A stretch of DNA of 64,000 nucleotides from Ruminiclostridium papyrosolvens DSM 2782 (lineage in GTDB: Bacteria; Bacillota; Clostridia; Acetivibrionales; DSM-1351), in assembly GCF_029318685.1 (NCBI RefSeq), contig NZ_CP119677.1, positions 1,178,001 to 1,242,000 on the forward strand, given 5' to 3'. Positions 38,128-46,762 of this stretch are shown here, in pieces. Under the pieces are notes generated by a model that worked only from the letters and a program-made list of their open reading frames with translations, did not search any database and was not told the origin of the DNA. The translations under genes were made by a program, and so were the position numbers. Numbering within the stretch: the first letter of the stretch is position 1; every line of letters begins with the position of its first letter.

Positions 38128-39615
38128 ATGAATATTTATGATACTCTGGTTAAGTCTGAGTCTGAATATGGTATAAAGGCAGCTGTAACTGATTCGGCCG
38201 GTTTTACATATACTTATTCCGAGATCCTCAGTTATTCAAAGAAAATAGCCGAAAAGCTTCTTGACATTGGGCTGAAGCCGCGCAGCAAGGTTATTATATA
38301 CCTGCAGGATTCTGTGGACGTTGTTGCGGCAATCTATGGGGTAAATATGGCAGGAATGGTATTTGTACCGGTATCGCCTCAAGCAAAGGATTTAAAGCTG
38401 CAGGAAATTATCAGGCACTGCGGTGCAGAAGCTATAATTACCAAGAGTGACTTAAGTGAATTCATAGCTGGAATCAATTCTTATACAATACCATCTGTAA
38501 AAAGCATCCTTTTTTGCAATGACAGTACAGAGGTGCGTAATAATGCCTGCAATCAAGCTGCATATTTTGTGAAAGATTGCGACCTACCTGAAATTTTTAC
38601 GGCCTCAATATGGCTTAAGGACGAAATGGCTTCTATTTTCTATATGTCGGACAAGCATGGGAGGCCGAAGGGGATTATGCTGTCCTCGGGAAATATCCTT
38701 TCTAATATGGATGCAATTATCGAATACCTTAAAATGTCTGATAAAGACAATATACTTATTTTAAAGTCAATGGCATTAGTTGGCACTATGACAGGAGAGA
38801 TAATTGCCGCTATTTCCGTAGGGGCTAAGATTGTAATTCTAAATGGTATCATTCATGCAGGCATCATACTTAAAGCAATACAGGATCATAATGTTACAGG
38901 CTTTTTTGCTGTACCGGTAATGCTTCACCAGATTGTTGAGTACAGAAGGAAAGAAAAATATTCTACATCCAGCTTAAGATATATCCAGACCGGGGCTGCA
39001 AAGCTAATAAAAGAAGATGTACAGCAGCTCTTGGACATGTACAAGGGGGTAGAATTCTATTATATTTACGGTCTTTCAGAGGCATCGCCGAGGGTGCTTC
39101 ATTTAAAGCCCGAGGATATGTTGAGAAAAGCAGGTTCAGTAGGAAAACCGGTTAAATACTGTACTGTAGAGCTTCTTGATGCAAACGAAAATAAAGTCAA
39201 AGCGGGCGAAATAGGTGAAATCTACGTACAAGGCCCTAATGTTATGCTTGGTTATTACAACTCGCCTGAATTAACCAGTGAAGTTATTACTACTCATGGC
39301 TTAAAGACCGGCGACTTGGCATATATGGATGATGAGGGATACATATATTGGGAAGGTAGGGCTGACAATATGATAAACCAGGGAGGCTTTCACGTTTATC
39401 CTGCCGAGATAGAAAAAGTTATCCTAAAAAACGAAAAAGTGCAGTCCGTTAAAGTGGACGGAGTTCAGGATGATATATTAGGACATAAAATAAGGGCTAC
39501 CGTTACACCCAAAGCTGGTTTTGGCATAAGCGAGGCAGAAATTTATGAATTTTGTTATACGCATATGGAAGGAGTAAAGATACCTAAAGTTATTGTGATA
39601 GCTAAGGTTTTATAA
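38128..39615 (+). CDS. AMP-dependent acyl ligase, degenerate core motifs, no A10 lysine
   Basis: This 495-aa ANL-superfamily protein has YGLSEASPRV (A5), TGDLAYMDDEGYIYWEGR (A7) and INQGGFHVYPAEIE (A8-like). The P-loop (A3), usually Ser/Thr/Gly-rich, reads YMSDKHGRPKGIM. The protein ends at IPKVIVIAKVL, without the C-terminal lysine (PxTxxGK) that normally catalyses adenylation. It may therefore have altered chemistry, such as transfer only, or a partner may complement it. It lies between a carrier protein and a DUF3343 gene. Its acid substrate is unknown. Confidence 0.82.
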   Translation: MNIYDTLVKSESEYGIKAAVTDSAGFTYTYSEILSYSKKIAEKLLDIGLKPRSKVIIYLQDSVDVVAAIYGVNMAGMVFVPVSPQAKDLKLQEIIRHCGAEAIITKSDLSEFIAGINSYTIPSVKSILFCNDSTEVRNNACNQAAYFVKDCDLPEIFTASIWLKDEMASIFYMSDKHGRPKGIMLSSGNILSNMDAIIEYLKMSDKDNILILKSMALVGTMTGEIIAAISVGAKIVILNGIIHAGIILKAIQDHNVTGFFAVPVMLHQIVEYRRKEKYSTSSLRYIQTGAAKLIKEDVQQLLDMYKGVEFYYIYGLSEASPRVLHLKPEDMLRKAGSVGKPVKYCTVELLDANENKVKAGEIGEIYVQGPNVMLGYYNSPELTSEVITTHGLKTGDLAYMDDEGYIYWEGRADNMINQGGFHVYPAEIEKVILKNEKVQSVKVDGVQDDILGHKIRATVTPKAGFGISEAEIYEFCYTHMEGVKIPKVIVIAKVL

Positions 39616-39628
39616 GGAAGTGAAAATA

Positions 39629-39898
39629 ATGGGTAAATCATATTTGATAATTGCGAAAAATACAGGTCAAATGATGCTGGTTGATAAAATAATGCGTGAT
39701 AACGGAATAAAGACCGAGATTGTTCCGGCCCCGCCAAGGCCAGGAATGGCATGTACAAAAGCTGTAAAAATCAGAGATTCCGATTTATCTTTGGGAAAGC
39801 AACTTTTATCAGGAAAAAAAGTTGAAGTACATAGTATAGTCGCTGAGGAGGCACTAATGCTAGGAGAGTTTCTTAATAGTAAATTGAATTATCTATAG
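39629..39898 (+). CDS. DUF3343 protein (putative sulfur/selenium carrier-like)
   Basis: Start ATG 39629 (89 aa) has AAGGAAG 8 bp upstream. The sequence (YLIIAKNTGQMMLVDKIM, then PPRPGMACTKAVK with one conserved Cys) matches my memory of DUF3343, small proteins often found next to cysteine desulfurase-family and YedF/selenium genes. A cysteine desulfurase gene lies 2.2 kb downstream in the same island. A role as sulfur relay or substrate carrier is an inference. Confidence 0.75.
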   Translation: MGKSYLIIAKNTGQMMLVDKIMRDNGIKTEIVPAPPRPGMACTKAVKIRDSDLSLGKQLLSGKKVEVHSIVAEEALMLGEFLNSKLNYL

Positions 39899-39953
39899 CT
39901 ACACATTAACACGGAGCGAATTTTCTTGATTAGAATAGGAGGCGTATGTCGTA

Positions 39954-40199
39954 ATGGAGTTTAGAAGGAGTGACATTATAAACATATTATCCAAGGCTTT
40001 GGATGTGGATATTAATGTATTATCACAAATAGGAGATGATGAGGATATTGGTCAATATGGACTTGAGTCTATAAGGGGAATACAAGCAATGGTTTTGCTT
40101 GAAGATGAATTCGATATAGAGTTGATTGATGAAGATTTATTGTTTGAAAATATTAATACCATTAATAAAATTAAAAAAACTTTTGAAAAATATATCTAA
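39954..40199 (+). CDS. Acyl carrier protein 2
   Basis: This 81-aa protein follows AGGAGG. The motif YGLESIRGIQAM supplies the predicted phosphopantetheine serine, and LLEDEFDIELIDEDL is the following acidic helix. It directly precedes the FkbH-like gene, the usual neighbour of a glyceryl-type carrier protein. Base composition is more AT-rich than carrier protein 1, suggesting a separate origin. Confidence 0.9.
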   Translation: MEFRRSDIINILSKALDVDINVLSQIGDDEDIGQYGLESIRGIQAMVLLEDEFDIELIDEDLLFENINTINKIKKTFEKYI

Positions 40200-40227
40200 A
40201 TTTTTTTGTATTGAAGGTGGTGAATGA

Positions 40228-42018
40228 ATGAAATCTTATCTTCACATGGAATATTCAGAAGTGGTTGATAAACTAAATAGTAATAAAAATAATGTACTGC
40301 CGACACTGAATATTTCTGTGCTTAGGAATATCACTTTAGAGCCAATTTTAGATACATTTCTAAGGTACTTTATGTTGGAAATAGGATATAAAGCTAATGT
40401 GATGTTCGGAGATTATGACAACATACTCCAAGAGGCGGTGGGCAAAAGACCTGACTTGCTAAATAATAATGTTGATTGCGTTTTAGTATTTTCACAATTA
40501 GAAACGCTTTCAAATATTATAAGTAGAAACTATTTACAATGCAGTCAAAGCGAAATTGAAAATGAGAAAGAGCGCATTGTAAACTACATGACACAAACCC
40601 TGAATGGAATTAGAGAACAAACACAAGCATTAATTTTATGGTGTGGATTTGAAGTGCCAATCTATCCATTAGCTGGAATTTTAGATAAACCCAATAGTAT
40701 GTATCAAATAAGTACAATAAATTGGTTAAATAATCAACTAAATAAAGTCCTTTTTGGCAATACTAATGCCTACTATATTGACATAAATTTATGTATAGCT
40801 AGAGTGGGGGCAAGAAATTTCTACGATAAAAGATTTTGGTATATTGGACATGCACCTTACAGTAAAGAAGCGTGTAGAGAAATTAGTTATGAAATATTTA
40901 AACATATAAAAACTTCAAAAAGTAAATGTAAAAAATGTATTGTATTAGATTGTGATAATGTTCTTTGGGGTGGAATAGTTGGAGAAGACAGCTTGTTAGG
41001 TATAAAATTGGGGAAAGACTATCCGGGATTAGCATATCATGAGTTTCAGCAGGAAATATTAAATCTTTATAATAGAGGTACAATTCTTACTATTTGCAGC
41101 AAAAATAATGAGGAAGATGTCTGGGAAGTATTTGAGAATCATCCTTATATGGTCTTGAAACGAGAGCATATTTCCGCAAGTAGAATTAATTGGGATGATA
41201 AAGCAACAAATATTAGCTCGATATCAAAAGAGTTAAATATTAGTTTAGATAGTATTGTATTTGTAGATGATAGCCAACACGAAATTGAGATGGTTAATTA
41301 TGCATTACCACAGGTCGAGACAATTCACTTACAAAAAAATAGAGCTTTTGAGTATAGAGATATACTTGCTTCTTGTGGACTGTTTGATATTTTGAGCATT
41401 ACTAACGAGGACAAGCTTAGGGGACAAATGTATAGAACAGAAGCACAGCGAAACAAATTTGCACAAGAATTTACAGATATGGAATGTTATTACAACTCTT
41501 TAGAAATGGAAGTGTCCATTTATTTTTCAAACAGTTTCTATATTCCACGCATTGCACAACTTACTCAACGAACTAACCAATTTAATTTAACTACAAAAAG
41601 ATATAGTGAAGATGACATCAAGATGCTTACCGAGAGCAAAGACTATGATGTGATATGTATTCAATTAAAAGATAGATTTGGCGATTTGGGGATTGTAGGT
41701 GCTAGTATTTTAAAATATGAGAACGACCAAGCATTAATCGACACTTTTTTACTTTCATGTAGAGCTTTAGGAAGAAAAATTGAATATGTTTTACTAATGG
41801 AGTGTATGAAATTATCCAAATTAAGAAGTAAAAAAGTTATTTTTGGACAGTACATCTCATCAAATAAAAATATGCAGGTAAAAGATTTCTATGAAAGCAA
41901 AGGATTTTCAACGATACAAAATAGTGAAGTATCTATTTACAAATATGATTTAGAGTCTTATACATACGAAATACCTAGTTTTTTCAAAAATATTACAACA
42001 GAAGTTGAATTATTATAA
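40228..42018 (+). CDS. FkbH-like HAD-IIIC protein
   Basis: This 596-aa protein has an N-terminal SGNH-like half (about 1-230). A HAD phosphatase-type core has D241-C-D243-N (LDCDNVLWGGIVGED), TICSKNNEEDV and FVDDSQHEIEMV. A GNAT-like C-terminus follows (TQRTNQFNLTTKRYS, FGDLGIVGAS). Family members such as FkbH and the tetronate enzymes dephosphorylate 1,3-bisphosphoglycerate and load a glyceryl unit onto a carrier protein. The carrier protein gene 28 bp upstream fits this. The gene is clearly more AT-rich than its neighbours, a sign of separate acquisition. Confidence 0.88.
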   Translation: MKSYLHMEYSEVVDKLNSNKNNVLPTLNISVLRNITLEPILDTFLRYFMLEIGYKANVMFGDYDNILQEAVGKRPDLLNNNVDCVLVFSQLETLSNIISRNYLQCSQSEIENEKERIVNYMTQTLNGIREQTQALILWCGFEVPIYPLAGILDKPNSMYQISTINWLNNQLNKVLFGNTNAYYIDINLCIARVGARNFYDKRFWYIGHAPYSKEACREISYEIFKHIKTSKSKCKKCIVLDCDNVLWGGIVGEDSLLGIKLGKDYPGLAYHEFQQEILNLYNRGTILTICSKNNEEDVWEVFENHPYMVLKREHISASRINWDDKATNISSISKELNISLDSIVFVDDSQHEIEMVNYALPQVETIHLQKNRAFEYRDILASCGLFDILSITNEDKLRGQMYRTEAQRNKFAQEFTDMECYYNSLEMEVSIYFSNSFYIPRIAQLTQRTNQFNLTTKRYSEDDIKMLTESKDYDVICIQLKDRFGDLGIVGASILKYENDQALIDTFLLSCRALGRKIEYVLLMECMKLSKLRSKKVIFGQYISSNKNMQVKDFYESKGFSTIQNSEVSIYKYDLESYTYEIPSFFKNITTEVELL

Positions 42019-42062
42019 TTGTATTGTAATAAATGGAGTATGTTAAGGGAGGTTATGTTCAA

Positions 42063-43217
42063 ATGATATACTTGGATAATGCCGCGACTACTTACCCTAA
42101 GCCCGATAAGGTGTATAAGGAAATGGACAGGTGTATGCGTGAATATTGCGCAAATCCCGGTCGTGGTGGGCATTCAATGTCAATACAGTCAGGACAGGCT
42201 GTAATGGAAGCGCGTGAGAAAGTAAGCAAGTTCTTTAATATCAGTAATCCTATGCAAATATGTTTTACAAAAAATGCTACTGAGGCTTTGAATATAGCTA
42301 TAAAGGGAAGCCTTAAAGCTGGAGACCATGTAATAACAACAAGCCTTGAACACAACTCTGTTATGAGACCACTTAAGCTGCTTGAAAGAAACCTTGGTGT
42401 TGAAGTCACAGTTGTCAGCGGTGATGTATTCGGTGAAATTGACCCTGATGATATACAAAAAAGCATCAAAAAAAACACCAGGCTAATAGTAGCTACCCTT
42501 TCATCAAATGTAAACGGAATACTTCTGCCTGCTAAGGATATTGGCAAAATAGCCGGTGAAAACGGGATAATGTACTTGCTTGATGGATCACAGGGGGCGG
42601 GAACAATAAACATTGATGTTGAGGATATGAATATAAGTATGTTGGCATTTCCAGGGCATAAAAGCTTGATGGGACCTGTTGGGACAGGGGGCTTGTATAT
42701 CAGGGAAGGACTGAAAGTTAAATCTATCCTGCAAGGTGGAACTGGGAGTAATTCTGAGAATTTTACACAGCCTGAGTTCATGCCTGACCTTATGGAAAGC
42801 GGAACCTTGAACACACCGGGTATAGTGGGTCTGGGCTATGGTATTGACTTCATAAATAGCAAAGGCATTGAAAATATAAGAGCACATAAATACCAACTTG
42901 TTAAAATGCTCTTTGAAGGTGTCCGAGAACTAAAAAATGTAAAGCTGTACAGTAAAAATCATATAGAAAAAAATTCTGGTATTGTGGCACTTAATTTCGA
43001 GGGTGTACCCTCCAGTGAAATAAGCTATGTTTTGGACAAGGTCTATAACATAGGGACGAGGGCCGGTATGCACTGTGCTCCTATAGCACATGATACATTA
43101 GGTACATCAATTACAGGAGCAGTAAGGTGCAGTGTTGGCGTATTCAATACAGCTTCTGAAATAGAAGCAACAATAAATGCACTTAAAGAAATATCATTAA
43201 ACGTAAACAAGCTGTAA
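42063..43217 (+). CDS. Cysteine desulfurase family protein (class V aminotransferase)
   Basis: Start ATG 42063 (384 aa) is 9-10 bp after AGGGAGGT; the earlier in-frame ATG lies before that site. It opens with MIYLDNAATTYPKP. PLP lysine K200 is in PGHKSLMGPVGTGG, and a reactive-loop cysteine C338 is in GMHCAPIAHDTLGT. This matches the SufS-like cysteine desulfurase family (the EF2568-like group) that often sits beside DUF3343. It would release sulfur from cysteine as an enzyme persulfide. No Fe-S scaffold gene is nearby, so a pathway-specific sulfur donor is plausible. Confidence 0.92.
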   Translation: MIYLDNAATTYPKPDKVYKEMDRCMREYCANPGRGGHSMSIQSGQAVMEAREKVSKFFNISNPMQICFTKNATEALNIAIKGSLKAGDHVITTSLEHNSVMRPLKLLERNLGVEVTVVSGDVFGEIDPDDIQKSIKKNTRLIVATLSSNVNGILLPAKDIGKIAGENGIMYLLDGSQGAGTINIDVEDMNISMLAFPGHKSLMGPVGTGGLYIREGLKVKSILQGGTGSNSENFTQPEFMPDLMESGTLNTPGIVGLGYGIDFINSKGIENIRAHKYQLVKMLFEGVRELKNVKLYSKNHIEKNSGIVALNFEGVPSSEISYVLDKVYNIGTRAGMHCAPIAHDTLGTSITGAVRCSVGVFNTASEIEATINALKEISLNVNKL

Positions 43218-43335
43218 ACACTTCAAAAATATGCTAATTCCAAAAATATATTAACTCAAGGGGGGACAAAAGGACTTCCACTTACCAGATTGATAAGTTC
43301 AGGTGAAAAGTATCAAATTAGAGGGGGAATATAAA

Positions 43336-44493
43336 ATGCCACAAATTGTAAATGAATTGACAAAGGAAAGACAATTGGTATTACTATGCTCGAGAGGAGT
43401 ATTAAAGGAAGAGCACATAGAAGAAATTAAAACTATCATGGATGGAAATCTAGATTGGAAAGAGATATTGTACCAAGGGATAACCCACAGAACATTAAAT
43501 ATCATGTATTACCATTTAAAGAACCTCAGGCTTACGGACAAAATCGAAGAAGAAGTTCTCAAAGCCATGAAGACGCAGAGCAAGGTATATGCAATCAGGA
43601 ATAAATCGTACTTTGAAGAGATAAAGGTTATCTTTGACAAACTGAATGAAAATGGTATTCGTTTAGCAATTCTGAAAGGAAATTTTCTGGCTTCCAAGGT
43701 GTATCCTTCAGTTGAGACCAGAACATTTAATGATCTTGATTTCCTCATAGATGTAAGGGATGGAGACAAAATAGTAAATATATTGGAAGAATTAGGTTAT
43801 ATTCAAGGTGAAGTAAATGAAAATGGAGATATTATACCTAGTACAAGAAAGCAAAAAATGCTTCAACAATTAGCCTCAAATGAACTTCAGGAATGCCTTA
43901 AAAAGACAGATAACCCATTCACACCAATGTTCCAAGTGGATTTAAACTTTGATGTACTCTGGAAAGGAAATTGTCCTTGCAAAATAGATACGCCTGAATT
44001 GCTTGAAAGAGCAATAGAAGTTGACATTGACGGTGCAAAGACACTTATTCTTGGTTATGAAGATTTCTTGATACAACTGGCATGCCATCTGTATAAGGAA
44101 GCTGCTTTGCTGCACTGGGTCAGTGATCTGAGAGATCTTAAAATATACAAGTTTGCAGATATATTAATGTTCGTTGAAAAATTCTCAGACAAGATCAACT
44201 GGGACAAGCTGGTGTCCTTTAGTAAAAGGGTAGGATGTGAAAGCATAGTTTATTACGCATTCTATTACGTAAATCTTATGTATGGACAAGTAATTCCAGA
44301 GGGCGTTATGAAAGCAATAGAGCCTGAAAGCAAGGAATATCTTGATGAGTACGGTATTGAGAATGAAAAGCCATCTAAATGGCAGTTTGATTTCTTTACC
44401 AGAATGTTTGAGACAAGCAGGGTATTGGATGTAAGTGAGGAGATGCTTTCAAACAAAAAAAGATTTTGGGATACAAAGAAACAGTCAACCTAA
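43336..44493 (+). CDS. Nucleotidyltransferase-family protein (NTP_transf_5-like)
   Basis: Start ATG 43336 (385 aa) follows AGAGGGGG; the upstream in-frame ATG has no such site. The core has ILKGNFLASKVYPSVETRTFNDLDFLID, read here as the lysine-glycine and D-L-D pattern of PF14907 proteins, and VDLNFDVLWKG. These are often encoded in peptide and natural-product clusters. The biochemical role of the family is poorly known; nucleotide transfer to a small molecule is a possibility only. Confidence 0.75.
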   Translation: MPQIVNELTKERQLVLLCSRGVLKEEHIEEIKTIMDGNLDWKEILYQGITHRTLNIMYYHLKNLRLTDKIEEEVLKAMKTQSKVYAIRNKSYFEEIKVIFDKLNENGIRLAILKGNFLASKVYPSVETRTFNDLDFLIDVRDGDKIVNILEELGYIQGEVNENGDIIPSTRKQKMLQQLASNELQECLKKTDNPFTPMFQVDLNFDVLWKGNCPCKIDTPELLERAIEVDIDGAKTLILGYEDFLIQLACHLYKEAALLHWVSDLRDLKIYKFADILMFVEKFSDKINWDKLVSFSKRVGCESIVYYAFYYVNLMYGQVIPEGVMKAIEPESKEYLDEYGIENEKPSKWQFDFFTRMFETSRVLDVSEEMLSNKKRFWDTKKQST

Positions 44494-44515
44494 TTTTATA
44501 AAGGGAGGATTTTGT

Positions 44516-45391
44516 GTGGATTACAGACAGGTTTTAAGGGATTTAATATTTAAAATTTCATATGAGGTTTCAGATGACTGCCGATGCCTTCTAAACAAAG
44601 CAGTTGAAATAGAAACAGATGAATCGTCGAAAATGATACTTGAAACAATTATAGAAAATGTAAGTATTGCAAGGGAATGCAAACAAGCTTTGTGCCAATC
44701 TCCAGGATATCTTACTACATACGTAACCTTTGGAGATGATTTCTTTATTTCGGATTTGGAGCAAATATTAAAGGAAGCTGTAATAGATGCAACAAAAGCA
44801 GGTTACTTGCGCCCAAGTATGGTTGACCCTCTTACACGTGTAAACAGTGGCGACAACAGCGGGCGTGGTGTGCCAAATATGGAGTACGAGTATAAGAAGG
44901 GTATTGATTACATCGAAATCATCCCAAGCATAAAGGGTTGCGGTATAGAATTGTACAATAAAGTTAAAGTATTCACTATTGCTGAAATAGGTGACAATTT
45001 TGAAGGCATCAAGAAATTCGTACTGGAATGTGTTGTTGAAGCCGGGGGTACAGCATGTCTACCATCTGCAATAGGTATAGGCATAGGTGGTCAGTTGGAC
45101 GTTGCTGCAAAACTTAGCAGAAGAGCTATGAGTCTGAGAGGTTGGATGCAGAGGAGTGAGGACAAGCGCTTGGCACAACTGGAAGATGAGCTACTTGAGG
45201 CAATAAATTCGCTTAACATTGGTTCGGGTGGTACAGGCGGCAAAGTAACTACACTCGGAGTCAATATTGAGACTGCGGCCACCCATACAACACTCTGTCC
45301 TGTTGCAATCAATTTTCACTGCTGGGTTGCGCGAAGGGCGGGCATAAGGATATATAAGGACGGAAGAGTGGAAGAATTGAGCTTTATGTAA
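44516..45391 (+). CDS. Fumarase/tartrate dehydratase alpha-subunit-like protein (divergent)
   Basis: GTG 44516 (291 aa) follows AAGGGAGG by 7 bp. The protein matches class I fumarate hydratase alpha subunits, for example in GGTACLPSAIGIGIGGQLD. The usual cluster motif PLCQDTG reads ALCQSPG, and the usual PKGxGSEN stretch reads IKGCGIELYNK. So the Fe-S hydro-lyase fold is kept but substrate contacts differ, suggesting a new substrate. The beta-subunit gene follows after 17 bp. Confidence 0.82.
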   Translation: MDYRQVLRDLIFKISYEVSDDCRCLLNKAVEIETDESSKMILETIIENVSIARECKQALCQSPGYLTTYVTFGDDFFISDLEQILKEAVIDATKAGYLRPSMVDPLTRVNSGDNSGRGVPNMEYEYKKGIDYIEIIPSIKGCGIELYNKVKVFTIAEIGDNFEGIKKFVLECVVEAGGTACLPSAIGIGIGGQLDVAAKLSRRAMSLRGWMQRSEDKRLAQLEDELLEAINSLNIGSGGTGGKVTTLGVNIETAATHTTLCPVAINFHCWVARRAGIRIYKDGRVEELSFM

Positions 45392-45408
45392 TGAAAGGGG
45401 GGATTTAC

Positions 45409-46023
45409 ATGAAAACCTATTATTTGAAGACTCCTCTAAAAGATGAGGACATTGCAAAGCTTGAAGCTGGAGACACAGTCTATCTGAGCGGGAAACTATA
45501 TACGGCAAGGGATATGGCTCATTATAAACTGAAAAAGCTCCTTGACAGTAATGGAAAATTTGATGAAGACCTTAATGGCCAGGCTATATTTCATGCAGGC
45601 CCAATCATTAGTGTAAATAGGGAAAGTGGGGAATATAAAGTAATTTCAATTGGTCCTACCAGTAGCATAAGAATGGATCCATACACTGACATGGTTGGTG
45701 AAATGGGTGTCAAAATACTCATAGGAAAAGGCGGTATGAGTGATTCGACTACTGAAGCGATGAAAAAGCACACTATGGTATATCTTCTTGCTGCCCATGG
45801 TTGTGCTGCTGTACACACTCAAAGGGTTACCAAGGTCACTCATCAGTACTGGATGGATAAAATAGGTATGCCTGAAGCCATGTGGGTCATGGAATGCGAT
45901 AATCTTGGTCCACTGATTGTAGGTATTGACTCCAAAGGCAGAAATCTTTTTGAGGAAACAAGAAAAAATTCCAAAGACATGATTGAAGCTATAAGTAAGC
46001 AAACACATTGTAAAAGTAAATAG
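45409..46023 (+). CDS. Fumarase/tartrate dehydratase beta-subunit-like protein
   Basis: ATG 45409 (204 aa) follows GAAAGGGGGGA; an ATG at 45391 precedes that site. Family features include AGDTVYLSGKLYTARDMAH, HAGPII, GPTSSIRMDP and the GKGGMSDSTTEAM loop. It completes a two-subunit hydro-lyase with the alpha gene. In the island it may hydrate or dehydrate a dicarboxylate building block. Confidence 0.88.
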   Translation: MKTYYLKTPLKDEDIAKLEAGDTVYLSGKLYTARDMAHYKLKKLLDSNGKFDEDLNGQAIFHAGPIISVNRESGEYKVISIGPTSSIRMDPYTDMVGEMGVKILIGKGGMSDSTTEAMKKHTMVYLLAAHGCAAVHTQRVTKVTHQYWMDKIGMPEAMWVMECDNLGPLIVGIDSKGRNLFEETRKNSKDMIEAISKQTHCKSK

Positions 46024-46030
46024 GTCCGTT

Positions 46031-46732
46031 ATGGATAAGCATAATTATAAAACCAATACTCAAAAAGGTGTTTTAATAGTCTGTGAAGGAATCAGCGGTT
46101 CAGGAAAAAGTGAAAGTATTGCAAAGATATATAATCACCTAAGTGCGCAATACAATGTGCAAATTGTTGAGTGGAATTCAAATGAAAAAATCAGAAAAAT
46201 TGTTAAAGCACTCTGCAATTTAAAAATGCTTACATCAACTATATACAGTATTTTGCAGTGGATTAGCTTTTGCATTGACTACTTTACAAGGATATTACCA
46301 GCTCTAAACAAGGGCAACATAGTTATAGCAGACAGGTATGTATACACAGCCTTAACCCGTGATATAGTTAACGGCTCAAGTGTGCTACCCGGTAAATACC
46401 TTTGTACCCTGGTAAGAAAGCCGGAGATGCTATTCTTCTATGACACAAATTGTGAATTGTGCTATGAAAGAATACTTACGAGAGGTAAGGCTTTATTTCA
46501 TACAAATAAATACATTAAGCGCAACAAGCTTCTGAAAAACAAAAATTTGTATTATCTAATGAAGCTCAGGGGTGAATATATGAAGATTTTGCGAAAAAGT
46601 AACCTCCTTGGTCATACAAATGTTGTTATCATAAAAAATGATGAGGTTAATGTGATTAAAATGTTGGATCAATATTTAATGTTAAAATACGGAGATACCA
46701 ATAAAAGTCAGGAACAGTTTATCAATAAATAG
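46031..46732 (+). CDS. Thymidylate kinase-like P-loop kinase
   Basis: This 233-aa protein has a Walker A CEGISGSGKSES and the DRY motif region ADRYVYTALTRD seen in dTMP kinases, plus a lid region RILTRGKALFH. It diverges from housekeeping Tmk in its C-terminal third. The start has only a weak AGGTCC-type site 8 bp after the fumarase gene, suggesting translational coupling. It may phosphorylate a nucleotide or the pathway product. Confidence 0.82.
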   Translation: MDKHNYKTNTQKGVLIVCEGISGSGKSESIAKIYNHLSAQYNVQIVEWNSNEKIRKIVKALCNLKMLTSTIYSILQWISFCIDYFTRILPALNKGNIVIADRYVYTALTRDIVNGSSVLPGKYLCTLVRKPEMLFFYDTNCELCYERILTRGKALFHTNKYIKRNKLLKNKNLYYLMKLRGEYMKILRKSNLLGHTNVVIIKNDEVNVIKMLDQYLMLKYGDTNKSQEQFINK

Positions 46733-46762
46733 ATAGAAATTATACAGTAAGGGGGAGTTAAA

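Noticed and set aside
42092-42814. 240-aa open frame on the - strand
   Set aside because: It lies entirely antisense to the well-supported cysteine desulfurase gene and has a low-complexity Ser/Pro/Phe-rich composition, typical of a shadow frame.
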